From Phycisphaerales bacterium (GTDB lineage Bacteria; Planctomycetota; Phycisphaerae; Phycisphaerales; UBA1924): 64,000 nt of DNA. Positions 51,902-61,623 of the stretch are shown here, one piece after another. The translations under genes were made by a program, and so were the position numbers. The notes beneath the pieces are model-generated. The model was not told where the DNA came from, ran no database searches, and worked only from the letters and a program-made list of their open reading frames with translations. How positions within the stretch are numbered: the stretch's first letter is position 1; each line of letters starts with the position of its first letter. The stretch spans positions 248,001-312,000 of the forward strand of contig JAJDDO010000026.1 in NCBI GenBank assembly GCA_029260265.1, in the 5' to 3' direction.

Positions 51902-54442
51902 ATGACCTTCCGCTCCACATCTTCGTTTACCAACTCGCTCAATCAACGCGTTTGTCGCACATGGCTTCTGCCTGCGGCGGCGATCTCGCTGCTCGCCGGT
52001 ACGAGCGGCGCGCTCGCGCAGGACGGCTCGGGGTTTGGGCTTAATGATGCTCTTGATGAGCAGGCCTTGCAGGACTCTGCGTACCCGCAGCTCGATCCGG
52101 TTGCTCAGGGAGAGGGATCTGTTGACCTGGAAGACCTTGAAGGCGCGGTGGATGTCAATGAGTACGATCTTGTAGATCTTCATGTTAACAACGAAGACCT
52201 CGGCAACATTCTTCAGCTTCTCTCGATCCAATCTCAGCGAAACATCATCAGCTCGAAAGAAGTTTCGGCAACAATCACCGCCGACCTCTACGGCGTGACC
52301 TTTTACGAAGCACTCGATTCGATCCTCAATGTCAACGGATACGGGTACATCGAGCAGGGCAACTTCATCTATGTGTACACCCGCGAGCAGATCGAAGAGA
52401 TCGTCCGGGCCAGCCGCGTCCGTGTGACCCGGGTTGTTGATCTTGACTACTTGAACTCAAACGATGCCGCCGAGTTTGCTCGTCAGCTGCTCACCGAGGG
52501 CGGAGCGATCACCACGACCGCCGTGACCGAGAGCTTTAACATCGCCGACAGCGTTCCGACCGGTGCGGACAACTACGCCAACTCGGCGACCATCGTCATC
52601 AACGATTACGAAGAGAACGCGGATGCGATCGTCGAGCTCATCTCGCAGCTTGACACCAAGCCCGCCCAGGTGCTTGTCGAAGCGACTATTCTGCAGACAA
52701 GCCTCACCGAGGCCAATGCCTTTGGTGTTGACTTTGCATTGATCAAGAACCTCAACTTCTCAGACTTCGTCGGTGCCGGCGGCCCGCTCAATGTCGTCAA
52801 CTCACTGATTGGTGGCTCGGGCCAGACCGTTGGCGGGACCGATGTTGATGTCAACAGTTCCAATGGCGTTGCGGCCAACTCGACCGCGGGCAACACCGCG
52901 ACCGGGCCGGCAACCTTCAAGGCAGGTATCGTCAATGGTGATGTCGCCGTCTTCGTGCGAACACTCGACGAGATCACCGATGTGACCGTCGTGAGTAACC
53001 CGAAGATTCTTACACTCAACCGTCAGCCAGCCCGTGTGCTCGTCGGTACCCGTGTTGGCTACCTCAACACAACCACGACCGAGACATCAACCACACAGAC
53101 TGTTGAGTTCCTCGATGTCGGTACCCAACTGGCGGTTCGCCCGTTTGTTTCAAAGAACGGCTTGATCCGTCTTGAGCTTCGCCCGCAGGTTTCGAGCTTC
53201 TCGCTCCGTCAGGTCACCGATAACACAGGTTCCGCGGTCACCATCCCCGACGAAGACACCACCGAGATGACCACCAATGTGATGGTCCGCGACGGACAAA
53301 CCGTTGTGCTCGGCGGGCTATTCACCGAAACCACGACCGCAAGCCGGCGTCAGGTACCACTGCTCGGCGATATCCCCATCATCGGCTCGGCCTTCAAGGG
53401 CAACGATGATGAGGTTCGGCGGAGCGAAATCATCTTCCTGATTACACCCTCGATTGTCAACGACACCTCGCTCGCTATGGCGGGCGAGAAGGGCACAGAG
53501 TACATCGAGCACGCACGATTTGGCGCACGCAAGTCACTGCTCCCCTGGAGCCGCGAGCGTCGCGTTGGGCAGTTGCTTATCGAAGCCCGAAATCTTGCCG
53601 ATGAGGGCAAGAGTGAGCTCGCACTCGCCAAGATTGATCGTGCACTCCGCCTGAGCCCGATGTCGCCGGATGCACGCAAGATGCGTACGGAAATCTCGGG
53701 GGTCATGAAGAACATGCCAAGCCGATCAATGCTCGAGGATATATGCAGCACCGAAACTGATTCTGGCTCAATGGCAACAGGCACAATCCACGATCTGGTA
53801 GAATCTGCCACCGAGCAAGAGTTCGCAGCAGTCGAGGAAGTTGGGTTCGCCACTGAAGAGCCAACCCCAGAAACCGAGGTTGAACAACTCGAAGCAGAGA
53901 CATTCGCCGAGGTTCCAGTTGAGTCGCTCTCTGAAGCCGAAACCGAGTGGAGCCATGATTGGGAACCAGCGTCTGAGCAGCAGGCAGACGAAGCATTTGA
54001 TGCCGAGTATGCTCAGTGGGAACAAGGCGAGGTGGATTCGTTTGAATCGCAACCAGAAGTCCCATTCGTTGACAACACCGTCGCAGAGGTCTCCACAGAG
54101 TCTCTCGGTTACGAGGAAGTCGAACTCGACTGGTCAACTGATGTGCCTGCATTCAGCGCTGAAGAGACCGCGGTGGTTGACGCCGCCGAGTTTGTGGAAG
54201 TTGCTGAGCCGGTCGAGATTGCAGAGTATGCCGAGGTTTCAGCAGAGTATGTTGAGGATTCAGACGGTGTCGAGGTCTATGAGACCATGGTGCCTGAGAA
54301 GCTTGCAGGCGTGCTGATTATCCCGCTTCCTGGCGGCGGATCGCTCCAGCTTGATTGGCCGATGTCGATCAGCGACTGGGCCATGCCCGTGTTCACAAGT
54401 GTGCCGACCGATTCGGTGTTGATCGATGAGATTGCGGACTAA
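51902..54442 (+). CDS. gspD: Type II secretion/type IV pilus secretin with an acidic C-terminal extension
   Basis: 846 residues. Signal sequence about 1-42 (…GTSGALA|Q). An N0/STN-like domain follows (DLHVNNEDLGNILQLLSIQSQRN), then N1/N2-type repeats, and the secretin barrel (about 250-540) with VLVEATILQTSLTEANAFGVD, TVVSNPKILTLNRQPA, VVLGGLFTE, and PLLGDIPIIGSAFKG. The barrel forms the outer-membrane pore for folded proteins. After it come about 300 more residues: a TPR-like helical pair (LIEARNLADEGKSELALAKIDRALRLSP) and a long Glu-rich, probably disordered tail. ATG 51902 has GAGG upstream. Confidence 0.92.
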   Translation: MTFRSTSSFTNSLNQRVCRTWLLPAAAISLLAGTSGALAQDGSGFGLNDALDEQALQDSAYPQLDPVAQGEGSVDLEDLEGAVDVNEYDLVDLHVNNEDLGNILQLLSIQSQRNIISSKEVSATITADLYGVTFYEALDSILNVNGYGYIEQGNFIYVYTREQIEEIVRASRVRVTRVVDLDYLNSNDAAEFARQLLTEGGAITTTAVTESFNIADSVPTGADNYANSATIVINDYEENADAIVELISQLDTKPAQVLVEATILQTSLTEANAFGVDFALIKNLNFSDFVGAGGPLNVVNSLIGGSGQTVGGTDVDVNSSNGVAANSTAGNTATGPATFKAGIVNGDVAVFVRTLDEITDVTVVSNPKILTLNRQPARVLVGTRVGYLNTTTTETSTTQTVEFLDVGTQLAVRPFVSKNGLIRLELRPQVSSFSLRQVTDNTGSAVTIPDEDTTEMTTNVMVRDGQTVVLGGLFTETTTASRRQVPLLGDIPIIGSAFKGNDDEVRRSEIIFLITPSIVNDTSLAMAGEKGTEYIEHARFGARKSLLPWSRERRVGQLLIEARNLADEGKSELALAKIDRALRLSPMSPDARKMRTEISGVMKNMPSRSMLEDICSTETDSGSMATGTIHDLVESATEQEFAAVEEVGFATEEPTPETEVEQLEAETFAEVPVESLSEAETEWSHDWEPASEQQADEAFDAEYAQWEQGEVDSFESQPEVPFVDNTVAEVSTESLGYEEVELDWSTDVPAFSAEETAVVDAAEFVEVAEPVEIAEYAEVSAEYVEDSDGVEVYETMVPEKLAGVLIIPLPGGGSLQLDWPMSISDWAMPVFTSVPTDSVLIDEIAD

Positions 54443-54491
54443 ACCCGCGATCCCGATGAGCCGATAACGCAAGCATACAAAGGAGCCAAAG

Positions 54492-55724
54492 ATGCGATCA
54501 AAGATTCTGACAGGAACCATACTGACGACCACCGCGATGATGCTGCTCTCAGGCTGCTCAGGGCAGGGCAACTACACCCGCGAGGGCGTGGGGCTGGCCA
54601 AGCAGCGGATGAGTTTTCTCAAGAGCGCCACCGAGTGGGAGATGGGTCGCCAGGCTTTCCTCGCCGGCGACCTCGATAAAGCGCTTGAAAAAGTTGATAC
54701 TTCAATCTCGATCAACAACACGGTGGTCAAGAGCCACCTGCTGCGGGGCAGGATCCTCATCGAGATGGGTGAACTGGGCAGCGCTCTCAAATCACTCCAT
54801 ACCGCGGAGGGGTACGATCCTGAGTTTGCAGACACACAGTACTACCTTGGGATAGTCTTCGAGCGATTGAATCGCCCCGAGGATGCCTATTTGCACTTTG
54901 CAGCAGCAAGCGAGTTCGACGACTACAACCCCGCGTACGCGGTGGCCGCATCAGAGATGCTGATCGATCTTGATCGCACCAAGGATGCCAAGGCGTACCT
55001 CAACGGGCTCCCGATGGCAATCAACAACGCAGGCATCCGCCAGACCCTCGGTCACATCGCGATGATTGAGCGTGACCCGGCATCAGCGGTTGGGTATTTC
55101 AAGGACGCGAGGCTGCTCGCTCCGGATGATACCGGAATCGTCGAGGACTTGATCCACGCCCAGATGCTTGCAGGCGAGTATGCACAAGCAGAACGAAACA
55201 TCTCCGCGTTGCTCAAGAACAAAGACTTCACCGAGCGTGAGGATATCTTGCTCATGCACGCCAAGGCGTTGATGGAGACCGGACGCCCGGTCGATGCACG
55301 CTCGATTTATCAGAATCTACTCTCATTGGATGAGTCGAAGAGCAATACCGAGGCTTGGGCCGGGCTGGCGAATGCGTCCTACATGATCAAAGACGCCCGC
55401 ACAATGCGAAGGGCCGCCTCACGGGTAGTATCGCTTGAACCTATGTCTCCGGAGGGTTACACGCTCTGGGCATTGGCTCATCGACTCGACGAGAATGATC
55501 TCAAGGCACTCGATTCGATCAACAACGCGATCGAACGAGCACCCAACGATGCGTCGATGTACGCGTTCCGCGCGGTGATCTTGCGTGATCTCGATAGAGA
55601 TGGTGATGCAATCGCCAGCGCTGCCAAAGCCGCCTCGCTCGATCCGAGCAACGCGAGCTATCAACGGATGCTTGATCAGTTCAACGCTGATCGTTTCGCA
55701 TCGGTCGAGACAACGACCGAGTAA
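54492..55724 (+). CDS. TPR lipoprotein next to the secretin
   Basis: 410 residues. The signal peptide ends in the lipobox LLSGC, so it should be lipidated. At least eight TPR-like hairpins follow (for example ALEKVDTSISINN, SHLLRGRILIEMGELGSALKSL, ADTQYYLGIVFERLNRPEDAYLHF). In other systems a TPR lipoprotein (PilF/PilW) is the pilotin that assembles the secretin; by position and build this protein is a good candidate. AAGGAG before the ATG. Its terminator lies inside the 3' part of recJ. Confidence 0.88.
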   Translation: MRSKILTGTILTTTAMMLLSGCSGQGNYTREGVGLAKQRMSFLKSATEWEMGRQAFLAGDLDKALEKVDTSISINNTVVKSHLLRGRILIEMGELGSALKSLHTAEGYDPEFADTQYYLGIVFERLNRPEDAYLHFAAASEFDDYNPAYAVAASEMLIDLDRTKDAKAYLNGLPMAINNAGIRQTLGHIAMIERDPASAVGYFKDARLLAPDDTGIVEDLIHAQMLAGEYAQAERNISALLKNKDFTEREDILLMHAKALMETGRPVDARSIYQNLLSLDESKSNTEAWAGLANASYMIKDARTMRRAASRVVSLEPMSPEGYTLWALAHRLDENDLKALDSINNAIERAPNDASMYAFRAVILRDLDRDGDAIASAAKAASLDPSNASYQRMLDQFNADRFASVETTTE

Positions 55725-57493
55725 TCAGACTCGATCCCATCCACCAGAACACACGCATCGATCAGCACAGGTTCGATGCGTGTTTTTCCATTCCAATGCG
55801 AAAGCTTTGGTTCCACCACGGCTTCGAGCTGAGCGCCGTGGGGGATGCTCGAAGCCTTGTGCCACCAGTTCCAGCCGATCAATCTGATGACCGGCCCACC
55901 TGAGGACGCGTCACTCACGCGTAACGACATGTGGTTGGCCGCTTTGCCAAACTGTTCGGGGGATCCGTTGAGTTTGAGGTTGGTGAGCCGGAGCCGGACT
56001 CGGGGATTGCCAGCGCCGAATGGGGCGAGCTGATCGAGTTGATCGAGGGTGGCAGCGGTCAACTCGTTGATCTTCGCCTCGGTGTCGTAGGTCGCCGAGG
56101 GCACCAGATCGTCTACAGCGAGTTGTGCGTTGGCATACTCGGTGAATGCTTGTTGGAATGCTGCAAACTGAGTAATGCCGCATGCCATCCCCGCAGCCAT
56201 ATCATGCCCGCCGAAGGTGGTGAGGTGGTGCGAGCAGGCGTCAAGACCCGCGTGCAGATTGAATCCGTCAATACTGCGCCCTGAGCCTCGGTTTGTATCT
56301 CCATCGGTGCACATCAGAATGGTTGGGCGCCCGAATCGATCAACGAGCTTCGAGCACACAATCCCGACAATCCCCGGATGCCAATCCGGGCTTGCGAGTA
56401 CGATGGCGCGAGTGTCCGGGTGATCCATTCCCTGGCGTTCGACCATCTCGATCGCTTGGGCGAGAGCTTTGCGATCTTGTGCTCGGCGGTCTTCGTTGAT
56501 CGCGGTGAGCCGATCGGCGATTTCTCTGGCTTGAGGTCCGCGGGCGTTGGTGAGCAGTTCGAGCGAATCTGCAGCATGCCCGAGCCTGCCAACCGCATTG
56601 AGCCTCGGTGCGAGCCGGAACCCGACCGCTTCGGTATCCACCGCTCCAGAGTCGAGCCCGGCAGCATGAATCAATGCGTGCAGCCCCTCGTTGTCCACAT
56701 GAAGAATCCGACGAAGCCCATGCTTGACGATGATCCTGTTCTCGTCAACGAGCGGGACGATGTCCGCGAGGCTTCCCAGTGCAGCGAACGCGAGCAGGTC
56801 GAGCAGCTTTGCGCGGGCTTTCTCTGAGACCCGCTCGGAGTTGGCGTGGAGTGTGGCGATCCGCCAGGCGAGCTTGTACGCTACCCCAGCGCCGCACAGT
56901 TCACCAAACGGGTACGAGGAGTCTGGGCGGCGAGGGTGGACTATCGCGTACGCATCGGGCATCTGCTCGATGGTCTCCGGTGGGTTGTGATGGTCGGTAA
57001 TGACCAGATCGAGCCCGATCTGTTTGGCGACGCTTGCCGGTTCGTTGGCGGTGATCCCACAATCGACGGTGATGACGAGCGTCGTGCCATCGGCTTTGAT
57101 CGTCCGCAGTGCTTGGGCATTGAGCCCGTAGCCTTCATCGACGCGGTGGGGGATGTAGGTGCCCAGTTCAGTGGTTGGAGAGATGGTTCGGATCATCTGC
57201 ACAAGGATGGTGGTCGCGGTGATTCCGTCGACATCGTAATCGCCGAAGACGGTAATTTTTTCACCAGCCTTGATCGCCTCGATCACGCGCTCGGCTGCGC
57301 GGTCAAGGTCCGGGATCAATGAAGGGTCATGCAGCCCGGAGAGCTGAGGATTGAAAAACGATCCCGAAGATTCACCCGATTCGATCCCCCGAGATGCGAG
57401 CACCCGAGCGACCAGATCGCCATCCAGGGCTGTGGGTGATCGAGGGATCCATTTCTTCGAGATCCCACGCCGGGTTGAGAGATTCTTTGCCAC
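55676..57493 (-). CDS. recJ: Single-stranded-DNA-specific exonuclease RecJ
   Basis: 605 residues. DHH phosphoesterase motifs: FGDYDVDGITATT, VITVDCGIT, DLVITDHHNPP, PRRPDSSYPF and GAGVAYKLAW, then the DHHA1 domain with GIVGIVCSKLVDRFGRP, GSGRSIDGFNL and GGHDMAAGM. It degrades single strands 5' to 3' in recombination and base-excision repair. The start is GTG 57493 with GGAG five bases upstream. The last 49 bases overlap the convergent TPR lipoprotein gene. A terminator for that gene lies in its coding region. Confidence 0.95.
   Translation of the reverse strand: MAKNLSTRRGISKKWIPRSPTALDGDLVARVLASRGIESGESSGSFFNPQLSGLHDPSLIPDLDRAAERVIEAIKAGEKITVFGDYDVDGITATTILVQMIRTISPTTELGTYIPHRVDEGYGLNAQALRTIKADGTTLVITVDCGITANEPASVAKQIGLDLVITDHHNPPETIEQMPDAYAIVHPRRPDSSYPFGELCGAGVAYKLAWRIATLHANSERVSEKARAKLLDLLAFAALGSLADIVPLVDENRIIVKHGLRRILHVDNEGLHALIHAAGLDSGAVDTEAVGFRLAPRLNAVGRLGHAADSLELLTNARGPQAREIADRLTAINEDRRAQDRKALAQAIEMVERQGMDHPDTRAIVLASPDWHPGIVGIVCSKLVDRFGRPTILMCTDGDTNRGSGRSIDGFNLHAGLDACSHHLTTFGGHDMAAGMACGITQFAAFQQAFTEYANAQLAVDDLVPSATYDTEAKINELTAATLDQLDQLAPFGAGNPRVRLRLTNLKLNGSPEQFGKAANHMSLRVSDASSGGPVIRLIGWNWWHKASSIPHGAQLEAVVEPKLSHWNGKTRIEPVLIDACVLVDGIESDYSVVVSTDAKRSALN
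55751..55787 (+). terminator. Terminator of the TPR lipoprotein gene, inside recJ
   Basis: ACACGCATCGA (55751-55761) pairs perfectly with TCGATGCGTGT (55773-55783) around an 11-nt loop and is followed by TTTT. It lies within recJ on the opposite strand and still codes in frame there. Confidence 0.88.
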
Positions 57494-57551
57494 GCGGGCT
57501 CCATTGGGTTCTGTGCTGGTTCGTCAGATGTTTGAACCGTACACTGTAGGA

Positions 57552-58175
57552 ATGGTCAAGCTGAACAAAATTTATACACGATCGGGTGATGACGGAACCA
57601 CAGGACTCGGGACGGGCGATCGTGTCCGCAAAGCCGATCCGCGGGTGGTCGCGTACGGCTCTGTCGATGAAACCAACGCCTTTGTTGCGATGTGTGCATG
57701 CTGCATCCCCACGGATTCCAAGCGAGGCGGCCGGCTTGGGGAGGCGCTGACCGCGATTCAGCACGATTTGTTTGATGTTGGGGCGGATTTGTGCATCCCG
57801 ATCGCGGAGGGCGAAGACCAGTCCGGGATGCTTCGGATCACCGCAGAACAAACGGCGTGGGTTGAATCGGTCATTGATGAATACAACGCCGATCTGCAGC
57901 CCCTGACAAGCTTTGTGCTGCCTGGCGGCTCGGTGCTCGCTGCCCAGCTTCATGTTGCGAGGACGGTCTGTCGTCGTGCCGAGCGGGATGTCTCGGTGCT
58001 GCTCGAGATCGAGCCGGACTCGACTTCCATGGAAACCATGCGCTACCTCAATCGGCTCAGCGATCTCCTGTTCGTCCTTGCCCGGTGTGCAAATCAAGAG
58101 CAACTGGGTGGCCCTGGCGGCGATGTGGTCTGGGTGCCGGGCAAGAATCGCTCGCGGATTCAAGATTCGGAGTGA
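57552..58175 (+). CDS. pduO: ATP:cob(I)alamin adenosyltransferase, PduO type
   Basis: 207 residues. It makes adenosylcobalamin from cob(I)alamin and ATP. The ATP-binding start KIYTRSGDDGTTGLGTGDRV, the AYGSVDETNAFVA helix, and TSFVLPGGS with RTVCRRAERDV are the family hallmarks. It could supply the cofactor for the acyl-CoA mutase at the left end of the window. ATG 57552 is followed by the conserved N-terminus; an open extension reaches 57351 over recJ. The start is 58 bases from the recJ start, so the two genes share a divergent control region. Confidence 0.95.
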   Translation: MVKLNKIYTRSGDDGTTGLGTGDRVRKADPRVVAYGSVDETNAFVAMCACCIPTDSKRGGRLGEALTAIQHDLFDVGADLCIPIAEGEDQSGMLRITAEQTAWVESVIDEYNADLQPLTSFVLPGGSVLAAQLHVARTVCRRAERDVSVLLEIEPDSTSMETMRYLNRLSDLLFVLARCANQEQLGGPGGDVVWVPGKNRSRIQDSE

Positions 58176-58208
58176 CAAAGTGGTCGTGGTTGGCGTATTG
58201 TTGTTTGC

Positions 58209-59618
58209 GTGCACAAACAAGTTGTCCAATCTGTCCTGAAACTGATTGATCTCGGATCGAACCGTCTGCTTGAATCGCAGAGTGACACAGAGGTTCGCCG
58301 GGGCGTGATCCATTTTATCGCATTGACTTCGATCTTGATCCTGGTCATGGTGCTCATGGAATGGTTCCGGGTCACGGATATCGATCGCACGAGTCAGCTG
58401 TCTGAATCCATGCCGGCGCTTTTGGCGATCGCGGTAGAGTTTTCTTGGGTTGCGATGTACCTCAGTGTTGCAGGCGTGGTTTTTCTTCTCAAGCCGGGCA
58501 AAGTGGTCTGCTCTCGGCTCACGGTGGGGATCGTGCTGGCTGAAGGCATCATCGCGATGGTGCGTTGGTTTTTATACAATGACCCGAGCCCCGGGGGAAA
58601 CGCGGTCTTTGGTGTACTGATTGGGTTGACACTCGGCGCATCGATTCTTCCCTGGAGCCCCAAGCAGGTCCTGATGATGTCGTTTGTCTGGATCATCGGA
58701 TCGACCGCCAGCGTGCTTATTGCCAACCCTGATGCGGTGGATTCAGTTCCGGCTTCTGTGTTCATTTATGTGGTTATCACGATTCCGGGCACCCTGATTT
58801 CATTCTTCCGTTCTACACGATTCCAGGACCAGTTCGATCTGCATTTTCTCCAGACGGAGTATGAGCAGGTCCGCGAGGAAATTCTGGCTGCGAAATCAAT
58901 CCATGAACGCGTGTTTCCTGATCCGCGATTGAGCGGGCAGGTACGATTCCGGTACATCTACAAGCCGATGAGTCAGATCGGCGGCGATTTCCTCTTTGCC
59001 TTGGTGCACGATCCAAGCGATGAGTGTTCAGAGGTCACGCTGGTGCTCTTTGATGTCTCTGGGCATGGCATCGGGGCGGCGTTGACCGCCAATCGCCTAC
59101 ACGGCGAACTTGCACGGATCACCGGCGAGAACCCGGACATCGGTCCGAGCGAGCTGCTCTTGCTGCTCAATCGGTATATTTGCCTGACGCTCACAGAGAC
59201 CGCCTTGCTTGTCACGGCCATCGCGATGAGAGCCGACCCGAAGACCAACACAATCCGTGCCGCCAATGCGGGGCATCCTGCGGGGATCCTCCGGCTTGGA
59301 TCCGGGGAGCTCAAGCACGCTCCTGCCAGCGCCCCGCCCCTCGGGGTGATCGACAGCAAGCGGTTTGCTCCGGAGGATCAAACTTTTCCCTTCGCTGTGG
59401 GCGATTCAATAATCGGGTACACGGATGGTGTGACCGAGGCCCGAAACAAATCCGGTGATTTCTTTGGGATGGACGGGATCGAGCGGGTCTTGGCGTATGG
59501 ATGGGTCGATGCGAGCACTCGCTGGCCAGAAAATATTATCAATGGGCTCTCTCAGCACCGCGCAGGATCGGCAACTGATGATATCCTGATAGTCGAACTC
59601 TACCGCCCGGGTACCTAA
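58209..59618 (+). CDS. Membrane-bound RsbU/SpoIIE-type PP2C phosphatase, first of two
   Basis: 469 residues. Five to six membrane helices (about 35-200) are followed by a PP2C domain of the SpoIIE/RsbU group with IGGDFLFALVHD, DVSGHGIGAAL, ANAGHPAGIL, GYTDGVTEARN and TDDILIVELYR. Metal-binding aspartates are present. Such enzymes dephosphorylate anti-anti-sigma factors in partner-switching control. The start is GTG 58209. No anti-sigma, STAS or kinase gene is in the window, so the pathway is open. It is followed by a paralogue 33 bases downstream. Confidence 0.88.
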   Translation: MHKQVVQSVLKLIDLGSNRLLESQSDTEVRRGVIHFIALTSILILVMVLMEWFRVTDIDRTSQLSESMPALLAIAVEFSWVAMYLSVAGVVFLLKPGKVVCSRLTVGIVLAEGIIAMVRWFLYNDPSPGGNAVFGVLIGLTLGASILPWSPKQVLMMSFVWIIGSTASVLIANPDAVDSVPASVFIYVVITIPGTLISFFRSTRFQDQFDLHFLQTEYEQVREEILAAKSIHERVFPDPRLSGQVRFRYIYKPMSQIGGDFLFALVHDPSDECSEVTLVLFDVSGHGIGAALTANRLHGELARITGENPDIGPSELLLLLNRYICLTLTETALLVTAIAMRADPKTNTIRAANAGHPAGILRLGSGELKHAPASAPPLGVIDSKRFAPEDQTFPFAVGDSIIGYTDGVTEARNKSGDFFGMDGIERVLAYGWVDASTRWPENIINGLSQHRAGSATDDILIVELYRPGT

Positions 59619-59651
59619 TCCCGGTCGGGAGCTCGAGAGGAGCGAGAACGC

Positions 59652-61127
59652 GTGGCAGGAACAGGATCATTTGAGACAACAGAGTTTCGGCGGACCTTCG
59701 GCGTTGAGACCAACAACCTGCTCCGCTCTCGGGTGATTCTCTTTATCGGGGTCTGGGGTGGGATCGGGCTTGTCTCAATCGTCATCATTCTCGCCAGTAT
59801 CATCGCTGCCGCGTATGACTCAGGGCAGGGTGTCTTGGTCATCCTCGAGGAGTCCAATGCGGGCTTGCCACTGATCGCGAGCCTGATCTGGATGGTCGCC
59901 TACGCCGTATCGTTGTACGCGGTCATCCAGCGGTTGCTCTCGCCGAAGCAAATGCTCCAACTGAGTATGTTGCTGATCGCGCTCGACGGGATCTCGGTGG
60001 TGGTGATGCGGGCAATGGGATTCCCGATGATCATGCCCGTGTTTCTTTTCTCGCACCTGCTCGGCTGCTTGCTCTTCCCGTGGACAATCCGCCAGGCGCT
60101 GATCCCGCTGCTCTCGGTGATGGCCTTGAGTACCGCGAGCAGATTGCTTCTCGAGGGGTGGTCGATCGGGGGCACCGGATTCAATCTGTTTATAAACCTC
60201 ACGATGGCGGTTCCCGCGATCGGGGTGGTGGGGTTCAAGCATTCGCAGCGGATTCAAAAATCCACCAACCGGTTCCTCAATCAACGCTATGGCATGCTCC
60301 GCCAAGAGCTCGCGTTTGCTCGCCAGGTTCATGAATCGCTCTTCCCTGCGCCGCACGCGACCGGCAAGCTCCGTTTCTCGTACAAGTATGAGCCGATGCG
60401 TCAGATCGGGGGCGATTACCTCTATGCGCATCGCCGCCATTGTGATCAGACCGGAGCCGAGCAGCTGTCGATTGTGGTGATCGATGTCACTGGTCATGGG
60501 ATCCCCGCCGCGTTGACGGTCAATCGGCTGCATGGCGAGATTGATCTACAGTTTGCTGAGCGTCCAGATACTGGCCCGGGGCAGATGCTCGCGGTCCTCA
60601 ACCGATACATCCACCTGACCCTCGCGAAGCATTCAATTTACGCAACGGCGTTGTGCCTGCGGGTGGACATGGAGAAGGGAATAATCGACTACGCCAGCGC
60701 GGGTCATCCTCCCGCTTTCCTCAGGGGGGTGGACGGATCGCTTCAAGATGTAGCACCCACCGCGATTGTGCTCGGGGCGATGGATGAAGACGACTTCGAT
60801 CCCAAAGAGCAGCAGATCCACTTCGCCGCTGGGGATTCGTTCATCGTGTACACCGACGGCGCGATCGAGGCACGCAACAATGCGGGGGCGATGCTGCGTA
60901 TGGATGGGCTCCGCCAGATAATCTCGTCGTATGCGGCTGAAGGGTCAGGCGCCAGCGTGCAGGGGCTCTGGTCAGAGCGGATTCTCTCGCAGGTTGCGGT
61001 GCATAGGGATGGGCTTCCCCCGGATGATGACACCCTGATTATCGAGGTCTTTCGCCCGGTCGGGGCGGATGAGCTATCCGATACGCAAGCGTCTGATCCA
61101 GAGATGGAATCAATCAAGACCACTTGA
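59652..61127 (+). CDS. Membrane-bound RsbU/SpoIIE-type PP2C phosphatase, second of two
   Basis: 491 residues and the same architecture as its upstream neighbour: several membrane helices (about 28-190), then a PP2C domain with IGGDYLYAHRRH, DVTGHGIPAAL, ASAGHPPAFL, VYTDGAIEARN and DDDTLIIEVFR. The two share motif spacing but diverge in the sensor region, so they probably respond to different signals. It starts with GTG 59652; GAGAGG lies about ten bases before it. It ends with an acidic tail, 13 bases before the stop of the convergent MazG-like gene. Confidence 0.87.
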   Translation: MAGTGSFETTEFRRTFGVETNNLLRSRVILFIGVWGGIGLVSIVIILASIIAAAYDSGQGVLVILEESNAGLPLIASLIWMVAYAVSLYAVIQRLLSPKQMLQLSMLLIALDGISVVVMRAMGFPMIMPVFLFSHLLGCLLFPWTIRQALIPLLSVMALSTASRLLLEGWSIGGTGFNLFINLTMAVPAIGVVGFKHSQRIQKSTNRFLNQRYGMLRQELAFARQVHESLFPAPHATGKLRFSYKYEPMRQIGGDYLYAHRRHCDQTGAEQLSIVVIDVTGHGIPAALTVNRLHGEIDLQFAERPDTGPGQMLAVLNRYIHLTLAKHSIYATALCLRVDMEKGIIDYASAGHPPAFLRGVDGSLQDVAPTAIVLGAMDEDDFDPKEQQIHFAAGDSFIVYTDGAIEARNNAGAMLRMDGLRQIISSYAAEGSGASVQGLWSERILSQVAVHRDGLPPDDDTLIIEVFRPVGADELSDTQASDPEMESIKTT

Positions 61128-61140
61128 AACAGCCAGGGGT

Positions 61141-61455
61141 TTAGCTCTTGAACCCGGTGACGCGGGTGGGATCGGTGTACTTGATGAGGCAATCGTCAAG
61201 ATCAACATTGTTGATATTGGCGATGGTTGCCAGCCAGGCGAGTACATCGGCAAACTCTTCCTCGAGATTCGCTCGCTCTTCGGGCGTTGGGGGTTTGGAA
61301 GGGCGATTGTTGTTGGCGAGTGCGGTCGCGAGCTCGCCGAACTCCTCGGTGAGGTACAGGAAGGTGCCCGCTGTCCCTCGTGCGTTGTCTGAGTCGAAGT
61401 ACCGCTCGCGGATGAGTTGCTGGAAGGCGCTGATTGTCAATGGGTTGCTGGTCAT
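61141..61455 (-). CDS. MazG-like nucleotide pyrophosphohydrolase
   Basis: 104 residues, a single MazG-type helical domain: [12 protein letters not shown] with the EExxE metal motif, and [22 protein letters not shown] with the second acidic cluster, followed by the usual DCLIKY end. Small proteins of this group hydrolyse (d)NTPs to clean the nucleotide pool. It starts 169 bases from the rpsL ATG on the other strand. Confidence 0.9.
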   Translation of the reverse strand: MTSNPLTISAFQQLIRERYFDSDNARGTAGTFLYLTEEFGELATALANNNRPSKPPTPEERANLEEEFADVLAWLATIANINNVDLDDCLIKYTDPTRVTGFKS

Positions 61456-61623
61456 GGGCGGATAATAGCCAATGAGGTGTTTGAGGACGATTCGGGTGGT
61501 TTTCTTGGTTGCCTGTGGGAACTTGGGTGCTACACTTCCTGCCCGACCTCGGAGATTCCTGAGGTGCGGTTGTGCTCGCCGTGTTGGCGATCACATTGTT
61601 CATCAGTCAGGATACGATCAACT

